Assembly (NCBI RefSeq): GCF_001640805.2
Contig: NC_066853.1
Location: 26,304,378-26,368,377, forward strand
DNA: 64,000 nt
From: Lates calcarifer
Taxonomy: Eukaryota > Chordata > Actinopteri > Centropomidae
Direction of reading: 5' to 3'
Below the pieces are notes generated by a model. The model was not told where the DNA came from. It worked only from the letters and a program-made list of their open reading frames with translations, and ran no database searches. Below, in pieces: positions 22,401 through 64,000 of this stretch. The position numbers were made by a program, and so were the translations under genes. Each line of letters opens with the position of its first letter. Position 1 is the first letter of the stretch.

Positions 22401-25099
22401 CTTGATGTTCTTCTTGATCTCCTCCACTACTCTGCTCTGGATGGAGGGTTCACATAGAACATAGTCTGGAGCAATGCACGTCTGACCACAGTTGACAAAT
22501 TTTCCCCACGTGACGCGCCTGTATTCAAAGAGAAAAAAGCAAAGTTTGCTGTTCAGTGTGAACAAGACCTTGCTTTGAAATAGAAGCACGAGGTTGTTTA
22601 CTACTGCACTCCAATATGCAAATGAACTCTAAACAAAATGGAAGAAAAGATGATTGACACGGTCTCTGGCTTCCTAATCCTCTACGACATGTCTTGAAGC
22701 AGATAGCCTAGACAACTGTCCAGCAGTAAAAGAGCATGTAAATCAAGTGGTCTAACAACACCCCCCCAGAACTACAGATCGATGAGAGGCCAGATACCAG
22801 CAACTACTTTACATCTGTATGTGTGAACGCACCATAACATCTACTGGGAGCCCTGTCCTGACTACGAGCAGGTATCGACAACATTCTTTACAGCATTTTA
22901 AAAATGTGACTGACCGACATGCAACAGTGATGTCACAGTTCTTGTCGATGTAGCAGGGACTCTTCCCTCCCAGTTCCAGGGTCACTGGGGTGAGGTGGCG
23001 AGCAGCAGCCTCCATCACCAGTTTACCAACAGTGCTGCTGCCTGTGTAGAAAATGTGGTCAAATCTCTGCTTCAGCAGCTCCTGGGTCTCTGCCACTCCA
23101 CCTGTCACTACCGGGTACAGATCCTAGGGAAAGTATATCCAGTCATTAAAGCGCCCTGTACACTCACACTCTATGTAGATGAAGGTAAAGAGAGTTTACG
23201 CATCAAATGGAACAAAGCAGGAGGCTCACTTTGTCTAGATACTGAGGGAGAAGGTCCTCCATGGCCTTGGCAGAGTGTGAGCTGACTTCAGATGGCTTTA
23301 TTACAGCTGCATTACCTGAGAGAGGACAGGCAATTCACAGATCAGACAATGCAGTGTTACAGTGACTTTTTCTATTTCTTAACAACACAAACAAATGACA
23401 ATGGCAGGCTGATGACAATCCTTATCTGTAATGTTCAGTGCTCTCAAACAGTTACTTTATATTGTTTAATGCTTGGATTCACTACACAGAAGTACAATAA
23501 GGCCTTATACTGTACCTACAAACCCTATGTTCCCATATTCACTCTGAAAGCAGAAGATGAGGCAGAACCTGGAGACTAGTCTGACCCTTCCATCTGCCAA
23601 TGTGCCTACAGCATAGCCACCTAGCTACTGCTGTAGCCTATCTGAGTATTGTTGCTGACCATGTTCATCCTGTACGGCCACAATACACCATTTTCTAAAG
23701 GCTACTTCCAGCAGGATAATTCACTGTCACAAAGCAGAAGTCATCTCAAACTGGTTTCAGAAACATGACAGTGAGTTCAGTGAACTTCACTGTTATCCCC
23801 AGTCACCAGATCTGAATCCAATAGAACACCCTTGCAATGTGGTAGAACAGGAGATTGGCAGCATGAATGTGCAGAAGAAATGATGTCATCATGTCAACAT
23901 GGAGCAGAATCTTAATGGAAAGTTTCCAACATCTTGTGGAATCCATGCCACAAAGACCTGAGGCTGTTTAGAGAGTAAAACGAGGCTCTACCCAGTATTA
24001 GAACGGTGAGTGTAGTGGGTGTATATGGGTATATTTGGTACCTGCAGCGATAGCGCCAACCAGTGGCTGGAGTGTGACAGCCCAGGGGTAGTTCCAGGCT
24101 CCAATAATGAGGACCACTCCCAGGGGCTCTGGCTGAACATAAACCTCATCTGATATGGTGAGGAGGTTCTTCTCAACCGGCCGAGGAGCTGCCCACTCTG
24201 CCAGCTTCTCTATAGCCAGCTTGATCTCTCCCTCCAGTCCCAGAGTCTCAAACAGCTCCGTCCCATGTTCACTCTGAAAGCAGAAGATGAAACAGAACCC
24301 AAAGTCTAGTTCAGTCCTTCAGTTCTACCTGGGTCATTCATTTGTTCATTCGTGTTCAGCCTCAAATACCCTCAGATTTTCTTAACTTGACTGTGCACTT
24401 TGTGGTCACCTGAGGACATCACTGTGTTGTGTTTCGGGAATGAGGGAATATTAGAACTATACTACAAATGTTTTAGAGGAAGCAGGAAAACAACATTGAG
24501 TTCATTCATGTGTTCCATATTCATATATGAGAATTTATTTTGATGCCAGTAACAGTAATTTGAAGTAGGTTGAGGTTCTGTGGAGCTCTACACCCAAAAT
24601 CAGCATTTCAATTCTATATTTCTAAAACATATACACATAAATACTTGATAGTGTTTGAATGTACAGGTACTCAATGCTGCCTTGGTCAGGTCTATTGACC
24701 TGGAAACCATCTTTATATACACTTGTATGTAGGAGTTTATGTTTGCTTTACAGTGTCAAGACAAACATGAGAACTTGATTGACAACTTGAAAAACAAACC
24801 GAACTTCCTACAAAAGTATCTGTGTCCTGTTTCCTTTGCTGCAAAATTCCAAGAGTTTTCTAATCCTATTATCAGCTGGAAATCTGATCAGTAAATTCTT
24901 TAGTCTGTTGAATCCAGTAAAGTGCTGACTGAACCACCTTGCCGAGGTCCCTTTTAACAGCATCTGCGATGTCCCTCCGTCTCTCTGTGATGAAGCGGAG
25001 CAGACTGTTCAGCTGGTGAATCCTGTACTCCAGAGGCTTGGTGTTTCCTGTCTGGAAAGACTTTCTGGCCCGTTGCACAGCGAGCTGTTCCCGGGACAT
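19491..25099 (-). CDS. aldh3a2: Aldehyde dehydrogenase family 3 member A2-like (fatty aldehyde dehydrogenase), copy B
   Basis: Second tandem ALDH3A2-type gene, same proposed reaction as copy A. Nine exons: 25099-24938, 24273-24042, 23315-23230, 23123-22915, 22518-22401, 21791-21650, 20260-20094, 19974-19875, 19780-19491. Exons 2-8 match copy A in length to the base (232, 86, 209, 118, 142, 167, 100), proving common origin. Predicted 501 aa, starting [20 protein letters not shown]. Motifs: GAWNYP (Asn115), [12 protein letters not shown] (Glu210), NCGQTC (Cys244), [36 protein letters not shown]. The tail ([14 protein letters not shown], then a hydrophobic segment around residues 470-486, then a polar end) resembles the human ALDH3A2 tail more than copy A does, so this may be the more conservative copy. 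The exon 1 donor (AAG|GTGGTT) is weak but required by the frame. Confidence 0.93.
20916..21168 (+). repeat. LINE-tail-like dispersed repeat, second copy
   Basis: Diverged copy of the 15.5-15.8 kb repeat, sharing 'ctctctctctttctcaatccaacc', 'ttttccttgccactgtc' and 'ggcgctgtagaaatac'. It lies in copy B intron 6, a different intron from the first copy, so the two insertions are independent of the gene duplication. The antisense open frame at 20732-21253 is an artefact of this repeat. Confidence 0.65.
22928..23051 (-). other. Copy B half of the 124-bp identity block
   Basis: Identical to 12232-12355 in copy A; see that entry and the findings. Confidence 0.9.
23531..23590 (-). pseudogene. Relic of an ALDH exon 2 splice-acceptor region
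   Basis: Inside copy B intron 2, about 60 bases closely match the junction of intron 1 and exon 2 of the same gene (24262-24325): both share 'ttcactctgaaagcagaagatga' followed by similar intronic sequence. On the minus strand this preserves CTGCTTTCAG|AGTGAA but the exon body is missing. It looks like the remnant of a small internal duplication or of a deleted extra ALDH copy. Confidence 0.65.
23600..23990 (+). mobile_element. Tc1/mariner-type transposon relic (C-terminal transposase part)
   Basis: Plus-strand sequence includes 'ggctacttccagcaggataattc' (FQQDN block) and 'ccccagtcaccagatctgaatccaatagaacac' ([10 protein letters not shown]), which are the second and third catalytic acid blocks of DD34E transposases. 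After it comes the decayed element end, 'cccagtattagaacggtgagtgtag'. Multiple lesions make it inactive. A relative lies at 57095-57375 in the opposite orientation. It sits in copy B intron 2, right beside the exon-junction relic. Confidence 0.75.
24274..24937. other. Intron 1 of ALDH copy B
   Basis: 664-base intron between the first and second coding exons. Nothing beyond ordinary AT-rich sequence is visible. Confidence 0.7.
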
Positions 25100-25935
25100 T
25101 TTGAACTGGAAAAACAGATAGGATGCTTTAACAGTTACCTCTGCAACCTTTCTGTTGATTTAGTCATTTGAGAAATTCTAAAGTCAATAACAGCTAAGCT
25201 AAAGGCAAATTTTTCCATCAGTCAACTGATGAACCTGCCAGCTGAGATAAAGACTTGTGGTGATGGAGCTTTCCAGCACCTGAAGGTCTGCTGAGTCTGG
25301 GGATTTTATCAAAAGCCACCACAGACATATCTGTTTATACAGGTGTTGAGGAGATGTGTCTGCACCAGCTCTGAATTCTATGTATTTATTGTGTATTTCA
25401 TTGCGTACTGTGCCTTTTTACTGTGTGTGTTTTAGCTTTGTAGTTTTTACATCCTTCATCTTCTATGTTTTTTACTCCTATGTTTTATAATGCTCTTGTA
25501 AAGCACTGAATACCCAATTAAAGATACTGCAGCAGACCTATAAATAACTTTGACCCCGTGCTGTTCAGATGTGTTTCATGCTCCAACAAGCAATAAGACG
25601 CTGCAGTATGAGACCAGGCTGGGAACGAGGCAAACGTTATCCGTCTGTTGTTAACAGTGATGAGGCTGTCGTAGACCTCTGATAGCTGGTCAGTGTTAAC
25701 TGTGGCTTACAGTCACTGAAACAGGTATAACAGTCCCTGCGAGCCTCGTTCATACGAGAGATGCTGATTATTGAATCGTTGAACTTTCAGCTTGGTTTAG
25801 CCTGTTTGCTAACAACAGTGACTGATAGCACGGGCGGCTGTTATTAAAGCTACAATAAAACAGCTCTAAGTCTTAGTTGTGATGTAACGTTAATAAAATG
25901 ATACACGAAGACAAGCTACAGCAAATATATTTTAC

Positions 25936-26110
25936 CTTTCAGATTCGCTGCTCCACTCTGACCAGCTTTAATATGAACTGCTTTATAACAACGTAGTTAT
26001 ACCGTCGTGTTTTTACAGTGGCTAAAGCCAAACAGGGAGTCAGCTATTGGTCTGTATGTGTGTCAATGGAGGAAAGAACCAATCAGCACAACACAGGCTG
26101 TACATGTAAG
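25936..26110 (-). promoter_or_regulatory. 5' UTR exon and promoter of ALDH copy B
   Basis: A donor on the minus strand (CTGAAAG|GTAAAA, exon end 25936) pairs with the acceptor TTTTTCCAG just before the copy B ATG (coding exon begins at 25105). This repeats the copy A layout of an untranslated first exon. A CCAAT box on the minus strand near 26044-26049 ('attggt' on plus) lies about 100 bases upstream. Transcription start is inferred only. Confidence 0.5.
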
Positions 26111-26299
26111 GCCTGTCTGCCGCCCCAGCCGACAGGAATGTGTTAGGACACACTTTTACTTCACATTAAATCTACCTCCTCCATCTGACATAATTAATTA
26201 TTACTTATCAAATGTTTCCACGTTGATAACGTAAGGCGGTATATTTTAAATGGGGAGCCAACTGTCAACTGTAGATCGCACGGATGCAGCGGCTCGAGG

Positions 26300-26446
26300 C
26301 TCCCTACTTCTGTGCACTATTTTGTGTTTTTTCCTGTGTTGCTTCTCCTTTCTTCTATAGTGCACTGTTTGTCTCCGTGGAGCACCCGCAATTTCGTTGA
26401 ACTTTACTGTACAGTGACAATAAAATCCTATTCTATTCTATTCTAA
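26300..26446 (+). repeat. Retroposon tail ending in (TTCTA)n
   Basis: The sequence '…gcaatttcgttgaactttactgtacagtgacaataaaatcc' followed by three to four TTCTA units is the typical 3' end of a fish retroposon whose tail is a pentanucleotide repeat. It lies just upstream of the copy B promoter. Class (LINE or SINE) not certain. Confidence 0.6.
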
Positions 26447-26520
26447 CTGACCGATTCAGTCCACCTTCAGACCAGGTCAAGTCACTGCAGGCATCCAGGT
26501 GTTCCACGTATCCAAGGGCT

Positions 26521-26543
26521 ACACACACACACACACACACACA
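26521..26543. repeat. (CA)n microsatellite
   Basis: About eleven CA units. Confidence 0.9.
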
Positions 26544-26999
26544 TAACAATAAAACTGAATTGCTCCAAGGAATTTTTTTAAATTTAAATTAATGTGTTTA
26601 ACTTTCAATCAAACGTGATTGTTTTGATCTAAAACCGGACAGCCCAGCAAACATCACACTCAGACACACACTGCCTGTCAAAAAGTGGGTTTTGGAGCCT
26701 CGTGACAAATGCAGCTCAGGAGAAATGAATCACAGCTAATGCTTCAGTTTCAGTCCAACAGTTATAACACAGGTGTTAGTGAAAACAGCAATGGTTGGTT
26801 CTAAATGCATTCTGGTACTCTTTTTTTTCATGGAAAAAAAACCCAACAAAATAACCTAAATGTTAAACCTCAAGAAAAGAGATCTTTGCATAGGCCAGCG
26901 ATCTATCAGCCATTAGAATGGGATATATGGACAATGTCAAATGCACCATGTAGAGTATTAGAATTAGAAAAAAATGAACTCACCTACACAGCTGTGATA

Positions 27000-29981
27000 T
27001 GCAACACTTTGTATTATATATAATGGAACAAATACACTATAATGACACTAAGCAATAAGAAATTGCTGAGTTATTCAAATTAAAATTTTATTTTCTAAGG
27101 CTTCAAATGAATATGTTTATGGTAGTACAATAAAATTGTAGCTTAACATTCAACATACTGTTGAACAGTTATTACTATTATTATTATTACTGATAATATA
27201 TATTTTCATATAAGATACTTTCAAAGTTAATCAGATATTAACTTCTCCAGATTCCCAGTCCAAACGCAGAATCTGGGAAATCTACACAGAACCAAGTTTG
27301 AAAAAATAAAACACAGAAAGACGTCTTTAATTTCTCTCCTTTTAATAACAAAGACTGTATTTGAGTTCCATAAAGAACAAAGAGAGACACCCCTCGGTGA
27401 GAGACACAAGTATAACGTTAACATTTCTCTTTGAAAAATCGGTGCTTGCAAAGTGTTGCATCTTCAGGGTTGTGACTGACAGTAGGGTTTTAAAAATGCA
27501 TTCTGATCAAGCTGGAGAGGCGCGAAACAACAGGGTACATACATTCAAGATTCTAGAGGTTCTACGGGGGTAACATACAGACTCGGTACCCATGCTTTAT
27601 CTAAAAGTGTCCATTTTCATCAAGTCCATGGACATAATATTACAGAGCAGAGATTCAGGTGGGTTTCTATCAGCGTTATTTTTCCCTCTTCACTCTGTGT
27701 GCAGTGAAAGGCTTCATGTGGATTAGGAAAAATGAAACCCAGATATGTCTATAAAAAAAGAACAGTACATCCGAAAACAGGCCCAGAGTCCACTGTGTGC
27801 CTGTGAATGCATTTACACACCTTTTTACACGGAAAAAGAATTTATTCACACCTGTACAGAGGAGTAGGCCTATGTCTGTTTTCACAAGAGGAAGGCACCT
27901 CCTTTGCCATCATTAACTGTATACTACTGGCCTTAATGCACACCTGGCAAGTGCACATGTGTTTATATACACTCATACATACATACAGTACATACACTGT
28001 TGGGAGGACAGCAGACAACTTGAGGGGAGGCAGAGGGACTGTGGATGCTAGGCAGTGCAGATTGTGACAAATCAAGTCTCACAAAATTTTGGGAAATTAG
28101 CACAAAATCTGAAGACATCACACTTATTTCAGAAAATTTCGTAAGATCCACTGAACAAATATGTGTCTTGATCTCAACAATGAACAGTCCTGGTAGAAAG
28201 AGTTTTCTGGAAAGATTTGGAGCTGCCACGAGTTTTATTTTGTTCTTTGGCACACCCCTGTTGTGCCAAAATAGGTTTCCTATCAAACCCTTGGCAGACA
28301 TGAATAAAATGTATCAAATTTATCTATGTACATATAAAGATTTGTGCTCTTTGACTGACAGGTAGGGTGTCTGATGTCATCACTGACAACCCCAAAACGC
28401 AAACTGTGATCTCTCTCTCACACACGCGCGCACACACACACACCCCTCCTGAAAAAAGGAGAAAGGAATCATTGCATGAACCACATACAAATATATACAA
28501 GTTTGCAAACATCAAGTTTTGTTAAAAAATTAGCTACAGATACTGACAAAACATAAAAAGCTGTAGTATTTTTAGTAAAATGAAACTTATTATCCAGGTA
28601 ACCTGTCAAGTAATATGACCATTCAGTTTCACAATCCACTCCATCAGGGTTTAAAGTGGTCACCTGACACTGGACCGCTGACAGGGAAAGGGCCTGCTAC
28701 CACTGCAATGGTTCTTGAGTTCTGGTTTTCTTCTGAATATCTGAAACTACAGAGCATGTGATGATGTGAGCAGAGTGAGCCGCTGTCACCCCAAACACAC
28801 TTTAACCCCTCCTCAGTGTGAGCAACGATCAACAAGTTACCATGGGTCTATTACAGTCCTATAAAACAGAGCAACAAGGGAAATATGTGACAGGTGCTCT
28901 CCATCAGTGTCCTGTGTTCTTATTTCATTTCTCAAACTGCAAGTATCTTTAAAAATGGTTGAGAACTTTTTTGTTTATTTGAAGTCTGAAGCCCAAGTTG
29001 GGATAATGCCAATGACATCATCGAGGTAATGACCCTGATAACACCATCTTGGTTGTTTTTTACTGTCAATCATCCAGTTGATAGACACTGCCCCAAAAAG
29101 GTGAGCTGTCCTGCCTGACAGCACTGTTTCCCTGACCTGTTGTCCCTGGTTGCTCTGCCTTATGGGAAATGTGTGCAGTCAACGTTTTGATCCTGGACAC
29201 AGCAGGTAAGTTTTGTGGGTGTCAGAACATCCTCCCATTGCCTTCACATTTCCACCTTCAGAACCTGTACAGATCCACGTCTCCTCCTCACAATCCACTA
29301 TAAAGTGCTTGAGCTAAAAACACAGTAAAAATGAAAACAAAGCAAATATAAACCTACAGGTTCCTCTTGGTTGTCTAGTTTCTGTAACAGGAGTTTGTGT
29401 TTTATGTAAATGTTCATGTTGTCTGTGACTTGGATCGGTTACAGTGAGTGGCTGTTAGCCTTCCGCTAATTTCTTCCATTTCCTTCCACTCCAATACTTC
29501 AGGTTTTCAAGGTAGGCAGGAGACTCAAACACCCATGTTCTTCTGAACCAATAAATAAGAACAATAACAACTTAAACAGAGTAAATAACCACTGATATCA
29601 CATAGTAAGCAGAGTTTTAACAGATGAACTGCTGCATGTGGAGCTTGAGTCTCTTGAAGCACACAACATGGTTTCATAGTCCTGTCCATCCTCTTCTTCG
29701 TCTGGTAACAAACAGATAATATCCTAAATGATGGACATCAGGTCATCCGGTTTCAGCCTTTTGTCTCTGGATCTGTGGTCGTCTTTGGTTGTAAATTTGT
29801 GCATCAGTCGCTTGTCACAGTTCAGTCCGTGATGCAGCCAGTAAAAAAAAAACTGATGATAAATACAGATCAAATAAAAAGTGCTTGAACTGCTACAGGA
29901 GGGAACAGCGTCTTTGTTAAGGTGGTAGTCAATAGTCTTAGATTGTGGTCCCTGTGTGTGTGCGTGTTTATGTGAGGGTTG
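27000..29981 (-). other. Probable ULK2 3' UTR and intergenic sequence
   Basis: About 3 kb after the ULK2 stop codon without a recognisable exon or transposon. Vertebrate ULK2 has a long 3' UTR, and the sequence here is non-repetitive, so much of it may be transcribed. AATAAA hexamers occur on the minus strand near 28974, 28222, 27842 and 27085, and I cannot choose among them. A short (CA)n tract lies at 28420-28442. Confidence 0.4.
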
Positions 29982-62627
<32,646 letters not shown>

Positions 62628-63770
62628 TGTGATGGTTCAGCTGATGCTGGGCACTGGTGGGTAGCCTTGAATGTTGCCCTCCTCTTCAGAAAACAATCCT
62701 GGAGCAAATTATCCACTCAGTCCGGGTGACGCTGCTTTTTTGCACTGCGAGTTTATTTCATGACAAGTTGCTCCGATATGCTTTATTGCATAAATAAGAA
62801 AAGCAGTCAGGACATGATGCACTCGTATGTCCTCTAAGTAGGTTGGAGTGTTTGTAATATCACACAGACCAGAAGGCTTTGAGCATGGCTAGCAACAATT
62901 CTGAGCTAAACTGTATCAGTGCCAGCTGTCAGTCTTTGACCTAGTTGGATAGCTGCAATCCAGCTTTGCATTACTCTCCAAGGAGGACTAACTCTGTGTG
63001 TCCCCGGTCACCTTACCTGTTCAGAGGGACAGTCTACATGATGCCAAGCCTGCTGGACATGACCGTGCAAAGACTGAGGCAGCAGCAGACACCGAGCTAT
63101 CTGTTAGCCTGACAGTGACATAACCCTGTGGCTACACCTAGCGTCATAGCTGCTGCCCAGAGTAAGTCTCTGCAAACATGCTAACAATAATATGTAGATA
63201 TCGTTACCTGGTTCGGTGATACTGAATAATTTAACCTGTTTTTATCTAAAACATACAAGTTATAACGACCTATAAGCCTAGCCAACATCTGCCAGCTAGT
63301 GCACAGTCAATGTTAGCATTAATCTTGATGCATCACAAATGTCAACAGAGAACTGTTGTTTATCCCAAGACGTTAGTCCGTATTATATGTCCTCTTCGAC
63401 AAGACGTCCGAGTCCAAAAGACACATATCTGTCCTCTTCAAAAACACTGACGTTTCCCCAGTGAGCATTAATTTCAGCCGAGTGACATAAAGGAACACTT
63501 CGTTGTTTCATTCGTCGTCAAGTCTGAAATGACAGCTGACGTTAGCACTGGGAGTAGCTGTCGCCTTCAGTTAAAACTGTTTCCACGTTGAACTATTGTA
63601 CGTTAATCTAATATAAGCTGTACAGTTTTTAATCACTGTACAGCTCTCTCGTCATAACAAACGGCAGATCCTGCCGTCCTGCCGTTGACTTAAACAATAC
63701 TGAAACCGAGTACGATTTTCCTGCTTTATACGCTATCCTTCCGCGGAGACCAGCTGTAAACCTTACCTTC
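62628..63770 (-). promoter_or_regulatory. ULK2 5' UTR and promoter region
   Basis: Upstream of the ATG the CpG frequency rises clearly, especially at about 63360-63780. Two strong minus-strand donors are visible: CAG|GTAAGG with exon end 63017, and GGAAG|GTAAGG with exon end 63767. Either could end a non-coding first exon, with a candidate acceptor shortly before the ATG (for example GCTCCAG near 62698). The exact 5' UTR structure and start site cannot be settled from sequence. Confidence 0.5.
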
Positions 63771-64000
63771 CGCTGTAAGGGTTAGTCCGCCTACTGAAGC
63801 TTATGGGACAGAATCTTTTTGTGAACAAACCAGGCTGTTTCTCTAACAGTTGTATAGATTTTTGGACGGTCAGAAGGTATTTGACTGATGTGTGCACAGT
63901 GGGGTTTTTTTCAGGATCTCCTGGGATTGATGAGATATTCCATGACTCCAAAAACCTAGGGACTGGTTTAGGACTTCTGATCAATTCATTAGAAATGATC
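63771..64000. other. Sequence upstream of the ULK2 5' UTR donor, right edge
   Basis: Either first exon/promoter of ULK2 or intergenic DNA. A minus-strand open frame (63763-63984) has no ATG and no known relatives, so I do not call it coding. Confidence 0.4.

Noticed and set aside
8573..25099. The two ALDH genes as one large gene or as one active gene plus a pseudogene
   Set aside because: Each has its own 5' UTR exon, start, nine phase-consistent exons, catalytic Cys and Glu, and stop; neither shows a disabling change.
63763..63984. Possible coding exon ending at a splice donor near the right edge
   Set aside because: Begins at TTG with no ATG, no recognisable protein; more likely ULK2 5' UTR or promoter sequence.

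Overview
The window is vertebrate nuclear DNA, almost certainly from a ray-finned (teleost, probably percomorph) fish. The evidence is split genes with GT-AG introns, AT-rich non-coding sequence, many (CA/TG)n microsatellites, Tc1-like transposon relics and fish-type dispersed repeats. There is no operon structure, CRISPR array or prokaryotic feature. Four genes can be supported, all on the minus strand, so they read from high to low coordinates.

Layout: (1) 1784-2516 holds the first two coding exons of a ZP3-like egg-coat (zona pellucida/chorion) glycoprotein; the rest lies beyond the left edge. (2) 2.7-8.2 kb is intergenic and contains a decayed Tc1-like transposase. (3) 8573-14836 (5' UTR exon near 16140) is a complete nine-exon ALDH3A2-like fatty aldehyde dehydrogenase, 'copy A', 509 aa predicted. 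(4) 19491-25099 (5' UTR exon near 25936) is a second complete nine-exon ALDH3A2-like gene, 'copy B', 501 aa predicted, with the same intron positions and phases: a tandem duplication. (5) 27.0-29.98 kb is probably ULK2 3' UTR plus intergenic DNA. (6) 29982-62627 is the complete 27-exon coding region of the autophagy kinase ULK2, 1040 aa predicted, with a CpG-richer promoter/5' UTR region up to about 63.77 kb. I derived every exon by hand from splice signals and reading-frame continuity; all phases close and no coding exon contains a frameshift or stop.

The genes do not form one pathway. ALDH3A2 enzymes are membrane-anchored NAD-dependent oxidases of long-chain aliphatic aldehydes; ULK2 starts autophagy; ZP3 proteins build the egg envelope. 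ALDH3A2 beside ULK2 matches the gene neighbourhood on human 17p11.2, so this is a conserved vertebrate block with a fish-specific arrangement.

I found no clearly new biological system. The observations most worth checking are: two blocks of perfect nucleotide identity (124 and 101 bp) between otherwise diverged ALDH copies, suggesting gene conversion; a relic of an ALDH exon-2 splice acceptor inside a copy B intron; different membrane tails of the two enzymes; a long GA/CT microsatellite serving as the polypyrimidine tract of the ULK2 exon that encodes the LIR motif; and a palindromic dispersed repeat carrying a perfect RFX X-box.
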